Positions 43,075 through 52,116 are shown, numbered from the stretch's first letter. The stretch is DNA of 64,000 nucleotides from Kribbella soli (GCF_004331345.1 NZ_SJJZ01000003.1:1364001-1428000), one strand, 5' to 3'. Numbers and translations are program-made. Notes: generated by a model not told the origin, from the sequence alone.

Positions 43075-43617
43075 TCAGGAGCTGGATGGTGACGTGCGGC
43101 ACCTCGTGATGATGCCGGCCATGACTGCCCGGAAGTGTTCCCGATCGGCATCGCTGAGATGCCCGATCAGCTCGTTCAGGGCCTCGCCGACCTCGGCGTG
43201 GAAGGCGATCGCGGCGCGTCGGCCGGGATCCGTCAACGTCACCCGCACGGCGCGACGATCGCCAGGGACCGGTGAGCGCTCGGCCAGGCCGCGCTTCTCG
43301 GCGCGATCCATCAGACCGGTGAGCGCGGCCTTCTCGACCCCGAAACACTGCGCGAGCTCGGCCATGCCCTTGGGTCCGTCGAGCAGGACGCACAGCAGCT
43401 TCGCCTGCACCGGCGTCAGGTCGTGCCGCTCGGAGATGCCCGCGTAGAGGCCCTGAATCAGTCCGGTCAGCTGGATCAGTCCAGCAGCGACATCCAGCTC
43501 CGCAGGGTCCACACCGGCGCCGTGGACCTGCGCGAACCCGGCGAACCGCCCGCCGCCCCGCCGGACGCGGGCCGGTCCCGGGGGAATCTGCGTCTCACTC
43601 ACCCCTCCACGGTACAT
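43075..43617 (-). CDS. MarR-family transcriptional regulator
   Basis: 180-residue winged-helix regulator. The DNA-binding part reads HDLTPVQAKLLCVLLDGPKG, MAELAQCFGVEKAALTGLMD, RAEKRGLAERSPVPGDRRAV. The start is uncertain: the ATG at 43617 has no ribosome-binding site but could be leaderless behind TATACAT, whereas the GTG at 43602 abuts GGAGGG. It is divergent from the PPOX gene and shares an inverted repeat with it, so it probably represses both directions until a ligand binds. Confidence 0.88.
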   Translation of the reverse strand: MYRGGVSETQIPPGPARVRRGGGRFAGFAQVHGAGVDPAELDVAAGLIQLTGLIQGLYAGISERHDLTPVQAKLLCVLLDGPKGMAELAQCFGVEKAALTGLMDRAEKRGLAERSPVPGDRRAVRVTLTDPGRRAAIAFHAEVGEALNELIGHLSDADREHFRAVMAGIITRCRTSPSSS

Positions 43618-43624
43618 GGGATGT

Positions 43625-43661
43625 ATAGTTAATGACGCATACAGTAAATGCCATAAACTAT
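43625..43661. promoter_or_regulatory. MarR operator candidate in the divergent promoter
   Basis: Inverted repeat ATAGTTAATG (43625-43634) / CATAAACTAT (43652-43661), 9 of 10 matched, 17 bases apart. It lies in an unusually AT-rich 56-base space between the MarR gene and the PPOX gene, overlapping likely -10 elements of both. Confidence 0.6.
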
Positions 43662-43673
43662 CGAGGAGATTCG

Positions 43674-44105
43674 ATGTCGTTCAGCGACGAGGAACTCGAC
43701 TACCTGCGGTCCCAGCGCATCGCCCGGTTCGCCACGGTCGGCTCTGATGGGCAGCCGGACGCGGTACCGGTCGGGTTCGAGTACGACGGGGCCTATCTGT
43801 ACATCGGCGGCGGCATGGAACCGCTGAAGACCCGCAAGTTCCGCAACATCGAGGCGGGCCACACCAAGGTCGCCGTGATCCTCGACGACCTGCTCTCGGT
43901 CGACCCGTGGACCCCGCGCTACCTGCGCATCTACGGCACCGCCGAGCTCGTCGAGCGGACCGGCCAGTTCGGCGCCGGCAGATATCTGCGGATCACGCCG
44001 ACGATCTCGTGGAGCTTCAACCTCGACGGCCGGCCGTTCAGCTACGACGACAAGGTCACCACGACGCGCACCGAGCACACGCGCGAGGCGGTGACGAGCC
44101 GATGA
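43674..44105 (+). CDS. PPOX-class (F420/FMN-dependent) flavoprotein
   Basis: 143-residue split-barrel protein: MSFSDEELDYLRSQRIARFA, TVGSDGQPDAVPVGFEYDGA, LYIGGGMEPLKTRKFRNIEAG. This matches the pyridoxamine-phosphate-oxidase-like PPOX-class F420-dependent family. It likely reduces a small xenobiotic or quinone-like substrate with F420H2 (family inference). GAGGAG lies 5 bases before the ATG. Its stop overlaps the next ATG. Confidence 0.86.
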   Translation: MSFSDEELDYLRSQRIARFATVGSDGQPDAVPVGFEYDGAYLYIGGGMEPLKTRKFRNIEAGHTKVAVILDDLLSVDPWTPRYLRIYGTAELVERTGQFGAGRYLRITPTISWSFNLDGRPFSYDDKVTTTRTEHTREAVTSR

Positions 44106-44563
44106 GCTTCGACACTCGCCCCGGCACCCGCGGCTCCAGGCAACCCGGCGGCCGGCTCCTGCACTGGTTCAACAGGTTCAACGCCCGTCGCATCCGGCGG
44201 CGCGGCGGCGGCAAGTTCAGGGGCGGCGACGCGTTGGTACTGCGGACGATCGGGCGGAAGTCCGGTGCCGAGCGGGCGACGCCGGTCGCCTGGTTCGCGG
44301 ACGCTGACGGCAGCCGGCTGATTGTCGCCTCCGCGGCGGGCGCGGCCGGCAACCCGGCGTGGTACTACAACCTGGCCGCGAACCCTGACCAGGTCCGCAT
44401 CGAGGTCGACGGCGCGGCGATCGAGGTCCGCGCCGAGCAGTTGCACGGAGCGGAGCGGGCGGAGGCGTGGGAGCGCATCACCACAACGTCGCCCGGATTC
44501 GCGGAGTATCAGAAGCAGACCGATCGGGAGCTACCGATCATCCGGCTCGTCGAGCGGCGCTGA
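44102..44563 (+). CDS. Nitroreductase/deazaflavin-dependent oxidoreductase (DDN family)
   Basis: 153-residue protein with LVLRTIGRKSGAERATPVAW and GAAGNPAWYYNLAANPDQVR, the hallmarks of the Ddn/F420H2-dependent nitroreductase-type family. It is coupled to the PPOX gene by an ATGA overlap, so the two probably act together and are both under the MarR regulator. The substrate is unknown. Confidence 0.88.
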   Translation: MSFDTRPGTRGSRQPGGRLLHWFNRFNARRIRRRGGGKFRGGDALVLRTIGRKSGAERATPVAWFADADGSRLIVASAAGAAGNPAWYYNLAANPDQVRIEVDGAAIEVRAEQLHGAERAEAWERITTTSPGFAEYQKQTDRELPIIRLVERR

Positions 44564-44639
44564 ACCGTCACCTGGAAGATGCTGACAAGTCAGAGCGAGG
44601 TCTAGAAAGATTCCACCGCCTCCTCGGAGGATGGGCGGT

Positions 44640-45923
44640 ATGACTACTTCCGCTCGAGTGTTCAAGGCCGCCGTCAGCACGGCCGCGGTGTTCGGCGTAC
44701 TGACTACCGGATTGTCGACCGCCGGCGCCGCGCCGGTGCGCGAACAAGTGACTCCCACAGCGCAGGGCCTGCCGATCGGTGACGCCGATCTGGTCGAGAC
44801 CCGGACCGACCGCACGCTGGCACGCGGCGTCACGCTGACCCGGATCGTTCGCGGCACCGACCCGGCGCCGGCCGACCAGATCAACACCACGACGCGCGGC
44901 CCCTGGGTCGTCAACGTGCTCACGATCGACCCGCGGACGGCCGACGGCCACCTGAAGGCGACGTACGGCCCGGACCTGGCGCGGGTCGAGAAGACCTCGG
45001 ACCTGGTGAAGTCGTCGGGCGCGCTGGCCGGCGTGAACGCGTCGTTCTTCACCTTCACCGCGAACCCGCAGTACCCAGGCGACCCGGTCGGGCTCGGCCT
45101 GTTCGACGGCAAGCTGCTCAGCGAGCCGCTCGCCGACCCGACCGAGGCCAACCTCGTCATCGATGCCAAGAGCAACAGAGTTGTCACCGGCCACCTGCGC
45201 TGGACCGGCACGGTCCGCAACTACTTCACCGGCGTCGAGCTCCCGCTCGAGTTCCTCAACCACCCGCCGGTGATCCCGGCCGCGTGCGCGACGCTGCCCG
45301 ACCAGACCACGTGCACGGAGCCGGGTGACGTCGTCCGGTTCACGCCCGAGTTCGCCGCCGCGACTCCGTCCGGCGCCGGCGTCGAGGTCGTACTCGACCG
45401 CCGCGGTTGCGTCGTCCGTACGTCGACCACGCGCGGTACGGCGCTCAGCCCGAGCCAGACCTCGTTGCAGGCGACCGGCCAGGACACCGTCGCGCTCCTC
45501 AAGCTGGCCAAGGGCTGCCTGCGCACGGATCTCGCGGTAGCGGACGAGAGCGGTCGCAAGGTCCCGCTGCGCAGCGGCTTGTACGGCGTGACGGGTCGCT
45601 ACCAGTTGACGAAGAACGGCGAGATCGTCGTACCGGACGGCAGCGGCAGCTTCTTCGATCGCAACCCGCGCACGATCGCCGGTACGACGCGCGGCGGCAA
45701 GATCGTCCTCGCCACGATCGACGGCCGCCAGACCACCAGCGTCGGCACCACGATGGACGAGACCGCCGCGGTCGCCAAGGCACTCGGCCTGTACGACGCC
45801 ATCAACCTCGACGGTGGCGGCTCCACCGCGATGGCACTCGGCGACGGCACCGTCGTCAACCACCCGAGCAGCACCGGCGGCGCCGAACGCTCAGTCGGCG
45901 ACGCAATCGTCTTCGTCCCCTAG
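44640..45923 (+). CDS. Secreted phosphodiester glycosidase-family protein (NAGPA domain)
   Basis: 427 residues. Signal peptide MTTSARVFKAAVSTAAVFGV...TAGAAP, then a domain ending in the NAGPA signature AINLDGGGSTAMALGDGTVV with HPSSTGGAERSVGDAI. This domain is named for the enzyme uncovering mannose 6-phosphate; bacterial members act on sugar phosphodiesters at the cell surface. GVNASFFTFTANPQYPGDPV is the conserved early loop. The ATG at 44640 is spaced correctly from GGAGG; the ATG at 44631 is too close to it. It is monocistronic, with a terminator behind it. Confidence 0.88.
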   Translation: MTTSARVFKAAVSTAAVFGVLTTGLSTAGAAPVREQVTPTAQGLPIGDADLVETRTDRTLARGVTLTRIVRGTDPAPADQINTTTRGPWVVNVLTIDPRTADGHLKATYGPDLARVEKTSDLVKSSGALAGVNASFFTFTANPQYPGDPVGLGLFDGKLLSEPLADPTEANLVIDAKSNRVVTGHLRWTGTVRNYFTGVELPLEFLNHPPVIPAACATLPDQTTCTEPGDVVRFTPEFAAATPSGAGVEVVLDRRGCVVRTSTTRGTALSPSQTSLQATGQDTVALLKLAKGCLRTDLAVADESGRKVPLRSGLYGVTGRYQLTKNGEIVVPDGSGSFFDRNPRTIAGTTRGGKIVLATIDGRQTTSVGTTMDETAAVAKALGLYDAINLDGGGSTAMALGDGTVVNHPSSTGGAERSVGDAIVFVP

Positions 45924-45961
45924 GCCTGGTGCACCACGGTCGAGACCTGGCTAGTCAACTG

Positions 45962-46005
45962 AACGATGAGCACCTGGCCGACCGGCGTGCTCGGTCATCG
46001 TTTTT
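45962..46005 (+). terminator. Rho-independent terminator
   Basis: Stem AACGATGAGCAC (45962-45973) with GTGCTC (45987-45992) and ATCGTT (45997-46002), a 4-base bulge, then TTTTT. This is the most classical terminator in the window. It serves the glycosidase gene and perhaps also the convergent TetR gene. Confidence 0.8.
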
Positions 46006-46059
46006 CCTGACGGGAGGGCGACGTCGCCGGGTGTGCCGGCTTGTCAGCGGAAGTGTCGG

Positions 46060-46650
46060 TCAGAGTGGGAGCTCGGGGTCCACCAGGGCCAAGGCGTTGC
46101 GGAGGCCCTGCGCGAGGAGGTCGTCGGAGAGCCTTCGGTCCGTCAGGGCGCGGGCGAGCTGCAGCGTCCCGGCCATCAGGCCGAGGAGGCTGAGCGCCTT
46201 CACGCGGGCCGAGAGCGGGTCCTCGGGCGTCATGCGGGCGGCGAGGCCGTCGATGACGACCAGGACGCCGTCGGTGTACGCCTGCCTGGTCGTGTCGCCG
46301 CTGCGCGCGATCTCGTCGAGCAGGGCGGCGTTGGGGCAGCCGCCGCCGAGGTCGTCCCGGTGGTCGGGCGACAGGTACCAGCGCACGATCTGTTCGAGGC
46401 CGGCCAGGCCGGGCTCGGCCTGCTCGACGATGTTCGTGTGCAGTGTGTCCAACTGGTCGGCGATCGCGGTGTCGACGAGGTTGTCCTTGGATGCGAAGTG
46501 AGCGTAGAAGGCGCCGTTGGTCAGGCCCGCGTCCTTCATCAGCGTCGCGACTCCGGAGCCGTCGATGCCGTCTCGCTTGAGCCGCCGACCGGCCGTCGCG
46601 ATGATTCGCTGCCGTGTTTCCTGCTTGTGTTCTTGCGTGTACCGCACCAT
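46060..46650 (-). CDS. TetR-family transcriptional regulator
   Basis: 196 residues. The helix-turn-helix reads ATAGRRLKRDGIDGSGVATL, MKDAGLTNGAFYAHFASKDN, a typical TetR/AcrR N-terminus; the ligand domain follows with CPNAALLDEIAR. The ATG at 46650 is preceded by GGAGG-AGCAC; the ATG at 46662 overlaps that site. It is cotranscribed behind the SDR gene (gap 72 bases) and probably binds the palindrome ahead of that gene. Confidence 0.92.
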   Translation of the reverse strand: MVRYTQEHKQETRQRIIATAGRRLKRDGIDGSGVATLMKDAGLTNGAFYAHFASKDNLVDTAIADQLDTLHTNIVEQAEPGLAGLEQIVRWYLSPDHRDDLGGGCPNAALLDEIARSGDTTRQAYTDGVLVVIDGLAARMTPEDPLSARVKALSLLGLMAGTLQLARALTDRRLSDDLLAQGLRNALALVDPELPL

Positions 46651-46722
46651 GTGCTCCTCCATCTCAGCCGGGCTTACGCCCCGAATACGGCTGGCCGATG
46701 CGACCCTCGCGCAGGTGGGCGA

Positions 46723-47538
46723 TCAGCTCGGCATCCGGTTGAATCTGCGGATGACGCGGTCGAAGATCCGGGCCGGGGCGACGCGGTACACCGCGTTGAC
46801 GGTCCGGGCGGTCGTACCGGCGGTGCGCCGTAGTTGCGGGTTCCGGTCGGTGGCCGCCCCGACGATCACCTTGGCGACGACGGCGGGGTCGTCGCCGCTG
46901 CTGAGGTTCTTCGCCAGCAGCTTGTCGTAGTTGCGCCGTCCCGCCGCGTAGATCGGCATGGGGGTGTCGGCCTCCACGCTGTGGCCTGCGAACGGAGTAT
47001 TGATCGGGCCGGGCTCGACGAGCAGGACCCGCACGCCGTACTCGCGAACCTCGTGGTCCAGCGACTGGGAGTAGCCCTCTACCGCGTACTTGGTCGAGAC
47101 GTAGACGGTCATGAACGGGCTGGGGACGAATCCGCTGAGGGAGGAGACGTTGATGACGCGGCCGCGGCCTTGGGCGCGCATGTGCGGCAGAACTGCCTTG
47201 GTCGTCCGCATCACGCCGTAGACGTTGATGTCGAAGATGTCCTGCGTCTGGGTGATCGAGAACTCCTCGCCTGCGCCGGTTGAGCCGACGCCGGCGTTGT
47301 TGACCAGGACGTCGACGTGCCCGAACCGGTCGATCACCTGCTTGACCGCCGAGGCGACCGATTCGTCGCTGGTCACGTCGAGGTCGAGGTAGGTCACCCC
47401 GGCAGGCGCGGTGAGGCGCGCGGTGTTGCGGCCGGTTCCGATCACCTCAAAGCCTGCGGCGGCCAGCGCGATCGCTGTCGCCTTGCCGATGCCTGAGGTG
47501 GCGCCGGTTACGAGCGCGACCTGGCGAGTTGCTGTCAT
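46723..47538 (-). CDS. Short-chain dehydrogenase/reductase
   Basis: 271-residue classical SDR. TGATSGIGKATAIALAAAGF is the cofactor glycine motif, NNAG follows, and the catalytic Ser-Tyr-Lys lie in NVSSLSGF and VYVSTKYAVEG. TGRNTARL after strand 2 suggests NADP(H). It is likely controlled by the TetR gene behind it. The start at 47538 is MTATRQVALVTG. Confidence 0.93.
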   Translation of the reverse strand: MTATRQVALVTGATSGIGKATAIALAAAGFEVIGTGRNTARLTAPAGVTYLDLDVTSDESVASAVKQVIDRFGHVDVLVNNAGVGSTGAGEEFSITQTQDIFDINVYGVMRTTKAVLPHMRAQGRGRVINVSSLSGFVPSPFMTVYVSTKYAVEGYSQSLDHEVREYGVRVLLVEPGPINTPFAGHSVEADTPMPIYAAGRRNYDKLLAKNLSSGDDPAVVAKVIVGAATDRNPQLRRTAGTTARTVNAVYRVAPARIFDRVIRRFNRMPS

Positions 47539-47562
47539 CACGGGCTCCGCCTGGGTTGAATT

Positions 47563-47617
47563 ATGTTCGTATGCCTTACGTTCGTACGAACATACGTTGG
47601 CGGAGTGCCAGGAGCAA
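47563..47617 (-). promoter_or_regulatory. SDR-TetR promoter with palindromic operator
   Basis: On the minus strand TTGCTC (47612-47617) and TATGTT (47589-47594) are 17 bases apart. The perfect palindrome GTTCGTACGAAC (47580-47591) overlaps the -10, and another GTTCGTA half-site lies at 47565-47571. Binding by the TetR product there would block the promoter. Confidence 0.7.
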
Positions 47618-47696
47618 GACTTTCCGGAAATTAAAATTATGGTCGTACTCTCAATGAGGGGCGAGCCGAGGACCACCAGGAGCCGGGCGCGAGGTC

Positions 47697-47742
47697 TTGA
47701 CGTTCTGACTACGTAGACACATTATGACTACGCAGTCAGAAC
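47697..47742 (+). promoter_or_regulatory. LacI gene promoter with flanking operator arms
   Basis: TTGACG (47697-47702), 17 bases, CATTAT (47720-47725). The arms GTTCTGACTACGTAG (47702-47716) and CTACGCAGTCAGAAC (47728-47742) form an inverted repeat matching at 14 of 15 positions around the -10. This is a good candidate for autoregulation by the LacI protein and control of the sugar operon. Confidence 0.72.
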
Positions 47743-47768
47743 GATCGTCCGGGATAAGGTGGCGGGCC

Positions 47769-48812
47769 ATGAGCGAGGCGAAGGTGAGCGGCAGCGGCCG
47801 CTCGCGGCGTCCCGGCAGCATGGATGTCGCGCGGCTTGCCGGGGTCTCGCAGAAGACTGTGTCGCGGGTTCTGAACGGGGAGCCGTACGTCAAGGAAGAG
47901 GTGCGGCTCCGGGTCCAGGCCGCCATGCGGGAGCTCGGCTACCGGCGCAACGACGCGGCCCGGGCGCTCAACTCCGGCCGGACCAAGCGGATCGGCGTGG
48001 TCTGTCTGGGTACGGCGTTGTTCGGGCCGTCGACCCAACTGGTGGCGATCGAACAGACCCTCCGGACGACCGGCTACTCGGTGAGCATCGTCAACACCCT
48101 CGAAGGCGACACCGTCGCCGATGTCGTCGAGCACCTGCTCGAGCAGGGTGTGGACGGGATCATCCTGTCCGAACCGATCGACGAAGGCGACGACGTACCG
48201 ATCGACGTCGACATCCCGGTGCTGAGCTTCGGCCGGTTCCCCGGGCTCAGCGCGAAGCCGAGCCTGGACACCGGCGGCGACAACATCGGCGCCGGCCGGA
48301 CCGCTACCGAACACCTGCTGGGCCTCGGGCATCACACGGTCTGGCACGTCGCCGGCCCGCAGCGCTGGTGGGCCGCCCGCGACCGGCTGGCCGGCTGGCG
48401 ACAGGCCCTGGCCGACGCCGGCGCCCCCGAACCACCTGTACTGGAAGGCGATTGGCTCCCTGCCTCCGGCTATGCGGCCGGCCGTGAACTGGCCGCGAAC
48501 CACGACGTCACCGCGGTCTTCGTCGCCAACGACGACATGGCCATCGGTGTCCTGAGGGCACTGTCCGAGGCCGGCCGGCCGGTCCCCGGGGACGTCAGCG
48601 TCGTCGGCTTCGACGACATCCCGACGGCCGCGTTCCTGACGCCGCCACTCACCACCGTCCCGCAGGACTTCGACGTCCACGTCGCCCGCGGGATCGCGAA
48701 CCTGGTCACAGAGATCGAGTCACCCACCGGCGACCACTCTCTGCTCCCGGAGCCACCACCGCTCCGGCTTGTCGTCCGTCACTCCACCGCAGCGCCCACT
48801 ACCGCGCGCTGA
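47769..48812 (+). CDS. LacI-family transcriptional regulator
   Basis: 347 residues. The DNA-binding helix-turn-helix MDVARLAGVSQKTVSRVLNG is followed by the hinge (DAARALNSGRTKRIGVV) and the periplasmic-binding-protein-like sensor domain, with VFVANDDMAIGVLRAL and SVVGFDDIPTAAFLTPPLTT. It is presumed to sense a galactoside imported by the next genes. The start is the ATG at 47769; the ATG at 47724 lies within the -10 element and is unlikely. Confidence 0.92.
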   Translation: MSEAKVSGSGRSRRPGSMDVARLAGVSQKTVSRVLNGEPYVKEEVRLRVQAAMRELGYRRNDAARALNSGRTKRIGVVCLGTALFGPSTQLVAIEQTLRTTGYSVSIVNTLEGDTVADVVEHLLEQGVDGIILSEPIDEGDDVPIDVDIPVLSFGRFPGLSAKPSLDTGGDNIGAGRTATEHLLGLGHHTVWHVAGPQRWWAARDRLAGWRQALADAGAPEPPVLEGDWLPASGYAAGRELAANHDVTAVFVANDDMAIGVLRALSEAGRPVPGDVSVVGFDDIPTAAFLTPPLTTVPQDFDVHVARGIANLVTEIESPTGDHSLLPEPPPLRLVVRHSTAAPTTAR

Positions 48813-48919
48813 CCCAGCCGCACCACAGACGGCGCCCAGCTCGCCGTACCCCTGTCAGGCACGCCGGCCGAAGCCCGTGCCCGGGCACCGCCTTGCCACG
48901 TCTCGAGGAGTTGTTCGCC

Positions 48920-50299
48920 GTGTTCATCACCAGACTGTTCAATATCCGCCGACGCACCGCCGTCGGCACCGCCCTCGCCCTGGCCGCCCTGGCTCTCGCC
49001 GCCTGTGGCGGAGGTGGCGGATCGTCGTCCGGCACTGCGAGTCAGGCGCCGGCCGTCAGCCAGGCCGACATCGACAAGGCGATGTCCACGCCGACCGAGC
49101 TCACCTTCTGGACCTGGGTGCCGAACATCCAGAAGGAGGTCGACCTGTTCCAGAAGAAGTACCCAGCGATCAAGGTCAAGGTCGTCAACGCCGGCCAGGG
49201 CACCCCGCAGTACACCAAGCTGCGGACCGCACTGAAAGCCGGGACCGGCTTCCCGGACGCCGTCCAGATCGAGTTCCAGTACATCCCGACGTTCGCACTC
49301 ACCAAGAGCCTGATGGATCTGCGCCCGTACGGCGCCGAGGCGCTGAAGGACAAGTTCGTGCCGTGGACCTGGCAGCAGGTGGTCGGTTCCGGCGGTCAGG
49401 TCTGGGCCGTTCCGCAGGACAGCGGGCCGATGGGGATGCTGTACCGCAAGGACATCTTCGACAAGTACGGCATCGGCGTACCGAAGACCTGGGAGGAGTT
49501 CGCCGCGGCGGCCCGCAAGCTGCACGCCGCCGACCCGAAGGTCTCGATGACGAATCTTGCGCAGAGCCAGGCCGGTGTGTGGTTCGGGATGCTGTGGCAG
49601 GCCGGGGTGAAGCCGTTCGAGAGCCCGACCGCCGACTCGATCAAGGTCGATCTGAACGGCGCCGAGTCCAAGAAGGTCGCCGACTACTGGGGCGGCCTGA
49701 TCAAGGACGGCGCGGTGTCGGCCGATGCCGACTTCAACGACGCGTGGTACCAGGCGCTGAACCGCGGCAGCTACGCGACCTGGCTGACCGCCGCGTGGGG
49801 CCCGGTCTTCCTGGAAGGCAGCGCGAAGGCGACCAGCGGCAAGTGGCGCGCCGCACCACTCCCGCAGTGGGAGGCCGGCAAGAACGTCTCCGGTAACTGG
49901 GGTGGCTCGACGACGGCCGTCGTCCAAGGCACGAAGAACCCGATCGCGGCCGCCAAGCTGGCCGAGTTCATCAACACCGACCCCGAGTCGACGAAGATGT
50001 TCGCGACCCAGCAGTTCCTCTTCCCGGTCACGAAAGCGCTGCTGGCCGACACCTCCTTCGTCGACAAGCCGCTGCCCTTCTACGGCGGTCAGCCGGTGAA
50101 CAAGCTGTTCGCCGGGATCAGCGACACGGTGGACACGAAGTTCCAGTGGCCGCCGTTCCTCGACCAGACCGTCAGCGACTGGAACGAGACGGTCGGCAAG
50201 TCGTTCGCGAACAAGACCGACAGCAGCGCGGCGCTCGACCAGTGGCAGGACCGGATCACGAAGTACGCGCAGAACCAGGGCTTCAAGGTCAACCCATGA
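48920..50299 (+). CDS. Sugar ABC transporter substrate-binding lipoprotein
   Basis: 459 residues, GTG start after GAGGAG. The lipoprotein signal ends ALAAC (Cys29). The mature protein is a family-1 solute-binding protein of the CUT1 type (LTFWTWVPNIQKEVDLFQKK; GPMGMLYRKDIFDKYGIGVP; ATWLTAAWGPVFLEGSAK). It captures the oligosaccharide for the two permeases that follow by overlapping genes. The neighbouring GH42 gene suggests a beta-galactoside ligand (inference). Confidence 0.93.
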   Translation: MFITRLFNIRRRTAVGTALALAALALAACGGGGGSSSGTASQAPAVSQADIDKAMSTPTELTFWTWVPNIQKEVDLFQKKYPAIKVKVVNAGQGTPQYTKLRTALKAGTGFPDAVQIEFQYIPTFALTKSLMDLRPYGAEALKDKFVPWTWQQVVGSGGQVWAVPQDSGPMGMLYRKDIFDKYGIGVPKTWEEFAAAARKLHAADPKVSMTNLAQSQAGVWFGMLWQAGVKPFESPTADSIKVDLNGAESKKVADYWGGLIKDGAVSADADFNDAWYQALNRGSYATWLTAAWGPVFLEGSAKATSGKWRAAPLPQWEAGKNVSGNWGGSTTAVVQGTKNPIAAAKLAEFINTDPESTKMFATQQFLFPVTKALLADTSFVDKPLPFYGGQPVNKLFAGISDTVDTKFQWPPFLDQTVSDWNETVGKSFANKTDSSAALDQWQDRITKYAQNQGFKVNP

Positions 50300-51237
50300 G
50301 CGTCAACACCACCGAGCGGCTCGAGGCACAGGCCCCGGGCCGCGGGGAGGTCCGTCGGCGGTGGCGTGGCGTGAGCCATGCCTCCACCGGCTACCTCTTC
50401 GTCGCGCCGTTCATGCTGGTGTTCGTCGCCATGCTGGTTCTCCCGCTGGCCTACGCGGCGTACCTCAGCCTCTTCCAGGAGCGGTTGATCGGCGGGACGG
50501 TGTTCGCCGGGCTGAGCAACTACACCCGGGCGCTCACCGATCCGCGCCTGTTGCACGGCGTCGGCCGGGTCGCGTTGTTCTTCGTGATCCAGGTGCCGAT
50601 CATGCTCGTCGTGGCGTTGCTGGCGGCGCTCGCGATCGACAGCGGCCTGCTGCGGATGGCGAAGGTGTTCCGGCTGGGCATCTTCCTGCCGTACGCCGTA
50701 CCGAGCGTGGTCGCCGCACTCATGTGGGGCTACCTGTACGGCCCCGACTTCGGGCCGTTCGCGCAGCTCGCCGACAGTCTCGGGCTGGCCGCACCGAAGT
50801 TCCTCACGTCCGGCTGGATGCTCGGCTCGCTGGCGAACGTCGTGACCTGGGAGTTCACCGGCTACAACATGATCATCCTGTACGCCGCACTCCGGGCCGT
50901 CCCGCACGACCTGTACGAAGCGGCGGCCGTCGACGGCGCCGGCGCGATCCGGACCGCGTGGAGCATCAAGATCCCGGCGCTGCGGCCCGCTCTGCTGGTG
51001 TGCCTGATCTTCTCGGTCATCGGCAGCTTCCAGCTGTTCAGCGAGCCACAGCTGATGCAGCGGCTGGCGCCGAGCGTGATCGACAGCGGATACACACCGA
51101 ACCTCTACGGCTACTCGCTCGCGTTCACCGGCCAGGAAGTGAACTACGCCGCAGCGGTCTCGTTCCTGCTCGGCGCGGTGATCGTCGTCGCGTCGTACGC
51201 CGTCCTCTTCATCACCACCAGAAGGAGCCGGTCATGA
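50296..51237 (+). CDS. Sugar ABC transporter permease 1 (MalF-like)
   Basis: 313 residues, six or more membrane helices. The EAA loop is DLYEAAAVDGAGAIRTAWSI, with KIPALRPALLV, as in CUT1 permeases. It starts at an ATGA overlap with the binding-protein gene. Confidence 0.93.
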   Translation: MSVNTTERLEAQAPGRGEVRRRWRGVSHASTGYLFVAPFMLVFVAMLVLPLAYAAYLSLFQERLIGGTVFAGLSNYTRALTDPRLLHGVGRVALFFVIQVPIMLVVALLAALAIDSGLLRMAKVFRLGIFLPYAVPSVVAALMWGYLYGPDFGPFAQLADSLGLAAPKFLTSGWMLGSLANVVTWEFTGYNMIILYAALRAVPHDLYEAAAVDGAGAIRTAWSIKIPALRPALLVCLIFSVIGSFQLFSEPQLMQRLAPSVIDSGYTPNLYGYSLAFTGQEVNYAAAVSFLLGAVIVVASYAVLFITTRRSRS

Positions 51238-52085
51238 CGGGCCGACGGAGCAACCTGCTGACCATCGCCATGGTGGTGCTCCTCATCTACTTCCTGCTGC
51301 CGCTGTTCTGGCTGCTGATCGCCTCGACGAAGAACGTCGGCGATCTGTTCTCCAGCTTCGGCCTGTGGTTCGCGCACGACTTCTCGTTCTTCTCCAACGT
51401 CCGCGAGACCGTGACGAACGGCGGATGGGTGTTCACCCGCTGGATGGGCAACACCGTCCTGTACTCGGTGGTCAGTGCCGGCGGGGCGGCCTTCCTGTGC
51501 GCCCTCGGCGGGTACGGCTTCGCCAAGTACCGGTTCCGGGGCAACGCGGCGATGTCCGGATTGGTGCTCGGGGCAATCATGGTGCCGACCACGGCGCTCG
51601 CGATCCCGACGTACCTGCTGTTCAGCAAGGCGGGTCTGGTGAACACGCCGCTGGCGATCATCCTGCCGTCGCTGGTCAGCCCGTTCGGCCTGTACCTGAT
51701 GCGGATCTACGCCCAGGACGCCGTACCGGACGGCATCATCGAGGCGGCCCGGATCGACGGTGCCGGCGAGTTCCGGATCTTCTTCCAGGTCGCGCTCCGG
51801 ATGCTCGCCCCGGGCGTCGTCACGGTGCTGCTCTTCACCCTGGTCGCGACCTGGAACAACTACTTCCTGCCGCTCATCATGCTCAACAACCCCGATCTGT
51901 ACCCGATCACGGTCGGCCTGGCCGCGTGGTCGTCACAGGCCGGGGCGGGCGGCGGCACGACCGGAGCCGTGCTCTCGCTGGTGATCACGGGCTCGTTCCT
52001 TTCCGTCGTCCCACTGATCGCGGCGTTCCTGCTGCTGCAGCGGTACTGGCAGTCCGGCCTGGCCGCGGGCGGCGTGAAGGCCTAG
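51234..52085 (+). CDS. Sugar ABC transporter permease 2 (MalG-like)
   Basis: 283 residues with six helices. The EAA loop is GIIEAARIDGAGEFRIFFQV. It overlaps permease 1 by ATGA. No ATPase gene is present in the operon; in Streptomyces-type actinobacteria such importers are energised by a shared MsiK-type ATPase encoded elsewhere. Confidence 0.93.
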   Translation: MTGRRSNLLTIAMVVLLIYFLLPLFWLLIASTKNVGDLFSSFGLWFAHDFSFFSNVRETVTNGGWVFTRWMGNTVLYSVVSAGGAAFLCALGGYGFAKYRFRGNAAMSGLVLGAIMVPTTALAIPTYLLFSKAGLVNTPLAIILPSLVSPFGLYLMRIYAQDAVPDGIIEAARIDGAGEFRIFFQVALRMLAPGVVTVLLFTLVATWNNYFLPLIMLNNPDLYPITVGLAAWSSQAGAGGGTTGAVLSLVITGSFLSVVPLIAAFLLLQRYWQSGLAAGGVKA

Positions 52086-52116
52086 GGGTTGTCTGGTGGA
52101 ACCATCAGACAACCCC
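52084..52116 (+). terminator. Hairpin between permease and beta-galactosidase genes
   Basis: Perfect 11-bp inverted repeat AGGGGTTGTCT(G) / (C)AGACAACCCCT starting at the permease stop codon, with further weak pairing in the loop. It lies inside the operon, so it may set a lower level for the enzyme or protect the upstream mRNA rather than end transcription. Confidence 0.65.
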
